Assembly: GCA_029008875.1 (NCBI GenBank) | Contig: JAQXJP010000035.1 | Location: forward strand, 1 to 64,000 | Direction: 5' to 3' | From: Lachnospiraceae bacterium | GTDB lineage: Bacteria > Bacillota > Clostridia > Lachnospirales > Lachnospiraceae | DNA length: 64,000 nt | Shown here: positions 63,353 to 64,000 of the stretch, piece after piece | How the letters are laid out: each line of letters opens with the position of its first letter | How positions within the stretch are numbered: the first letter of the stretch is position 1 | Translations under genes and position numbers: made by a program | Notes under the pieces: model-generated | Told to the model about the DNA's origin: nothing | The model's input: only the letters and a program-made list of their open reading frames with translations | Databases searched by the model: none

Positions 63353-63381
63353 ATTATAACATCCGAACATATGTTTGGCAA
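63353..63381 (-). promoter_or_regulatory. LexA-controlled promoter of the radical SAM/DUF4130 operon
   Basis: -35 TTGCCA (63376-63381), 17-base spacer, -10 TATAAT (63353-63358) on the minus strand. A second LexA-like site, CGAACATATGTTTG on the plus strand (63364-63377), lies in the spacer, one base off consensus. Together with the box at 63333-63346 it brackets the -10 element. Confidence 0.8.
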
Positions 63382-63409
63382 TCAAATTTTACAATAAACT
63401 TCCTTGGAA

Positions 63410-64000
63410 TTAAGCCTCTTCCAGCTGACGGTACAATTTTGCCTTCAGCTCACGGATATATTCCAGGGCCTCTGACATGGGCACGCTCTCCTGCACGGAT
63501 TTATCCCTGGTTGTAATCTCCACCACATTCTCCTTCAGGTTTCTCGGGCTGACAACCACACGGATGGGCGCGCCGATCAAATCCGCATCGGAGAACATGG
63601 CACCCGGGCGAACATCTCTGTCATCGTAGATCACATCCTCCCCGGCGCGCTGCAATTTTTCGTACAACTCATCCCCGGCCTTTTTCGCCTCCGGATCATC
63701 CGCACGAATTACACAGAGCTCGATCTCCCACGGTGCGATGGAGATTGGCCAGATTGGGCCGTACTCGTCATGGTGTGCCTCACAGATGGATGCGGCAAGA
63801 CGTCCCACACCGATTCCGTAGCATCCCATGATGGGATACTGCTGCTGACCGTTCTCATCCACATAGGTCATGTTCATGCTCTTGGTATACTTGGTTCCCA
63901 GCTGGAAAATATTGCCAACCTCAATGCCGCGCTTGATGGTGATTGCCTTCTTGCCACAGCATGGGCACACACTTCCCTCCTTAACCTTGGCGATGTCCAC
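63410..64000 (-). CDS. proS: Prolyl-tRNA synthetase, C-terminal part (cut by window edge)
   Basis: 196 residues of the bacterial-type enzyme. CPCCGKKAITIKRGIEVGNIF is the end of the insertion/class II region, QYPIMGCYGIGVGRLAASICE is motif 3, and the anticodon-binding domain (~95-196) has VIYDDRDVRPGAMFSDADLIG. It charges tRNA-Pro. The N-terminal part lies outside the window. Confidence 0.95.
   Translation of the reverse strand: MDIAKVKEGSVCPCCGKKAITIKRGIEVGNIFQLGTKYTKSMNMTYVDENGQQQYPIMGCYGIGVGRLAASICEAHHDEYGPIWPISIAPWEIELCVIRADDPEAKKAGDELYEKLQRAGEDVIYDDRDVRPGAMFSDADLIGAPIRVVVSPRNLKENVVEITTRDKSVQESVPMSEALEYIRELKAKLYRQLEEA

Overview
The window looks like DNA from Firmicutes of the family Lachnospiraceae (Clostridia). 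Grounds: class A RNase P RNA, the cluster dgt-dnaG-rpoD-trmK-TGS/nucleoside kinase, Bacillus-type LexA boxes, Gram-positive lipoprotein signals, a paired radical SAM/DUF4130 repair module and DUF5721- and DegV-type proteins. No phage, plasmid, CRISPR array or intact insertion sequence was seen.

The most important point is structural. The same block, tRNA-Leu(CAG) - dgt - dnaG - rpoD - trmK - nucleoside kinase, occurs twice, head to head, around one RNase P RNA gene (rnpB, about 20853-21197). The left copy (11686-19993, plus strand) is AT-rich. The right copy (28279-21253, minus strand) is clearly more GC-rich. The proteins are intact and very similar, but codon use differs throughout, and an outer tRNA-Leu(AAG) (532-616 and 40542-40458) and an alpha/beta hydrolase (20834-20076 and 45189-45959) are also doubled. 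The best reading is two orthologous loci from two related species joined inside the conserved rnpB sequence, most likely an assembly or binning chimera. A real acquisition of a second housekeeping block is less likely. The left and right parts should therefore not be assumed to come from one cell.

Left part (1-20.8 kb): a methyl-accepting chemotaxis protein remnant, two tRNA-Leu genes, a maltodextrin locus (starch-binding-like lipoprotein, LacI-type regulator, GH13 neopullulanase, and an ABC binding protein with two permeases but no ATPase), decayed ECF transporter genes, a LytTR/DUF3021 regulatory pair, an ECF substrate-binding component, then the housekeeping block and a secreted hydrolase.

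Right part (20.9-64 kb): the second housekeeping block; an accessory stretch (28-43 kb) of acetyltransferases, NUDIX, MerR with a membrane tail, ASCH, nitrilase, SurE, two duplicated SH3 lipoproteins, a dead Rpn nuclease/transposase gene and two tandem-repeat arrays (52-bp and 74-bp units) directly downstream of minus-strand genes; then metabolism and signalling genes (PlsC-like, pyridoxamine kinase, TatD-linked radical SAM, GGDEF-EAL, RNA methyltransferase, IlvE, a YhgE/Pip operon, FolC, DegV, M18 peptidase, cold-shock protein); and at the right edge the DNA-repair pair radical SAM + DUF4130 behind ProS.

Two promoters (42282-42310 and 63353-63381) carry LexA boxes. At 63327-63352 one palindrome appears to serve both as a LexA operator and as the stem of the proS terminator. 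The other LexA promoter drives a 99-residue protein of unknown function.
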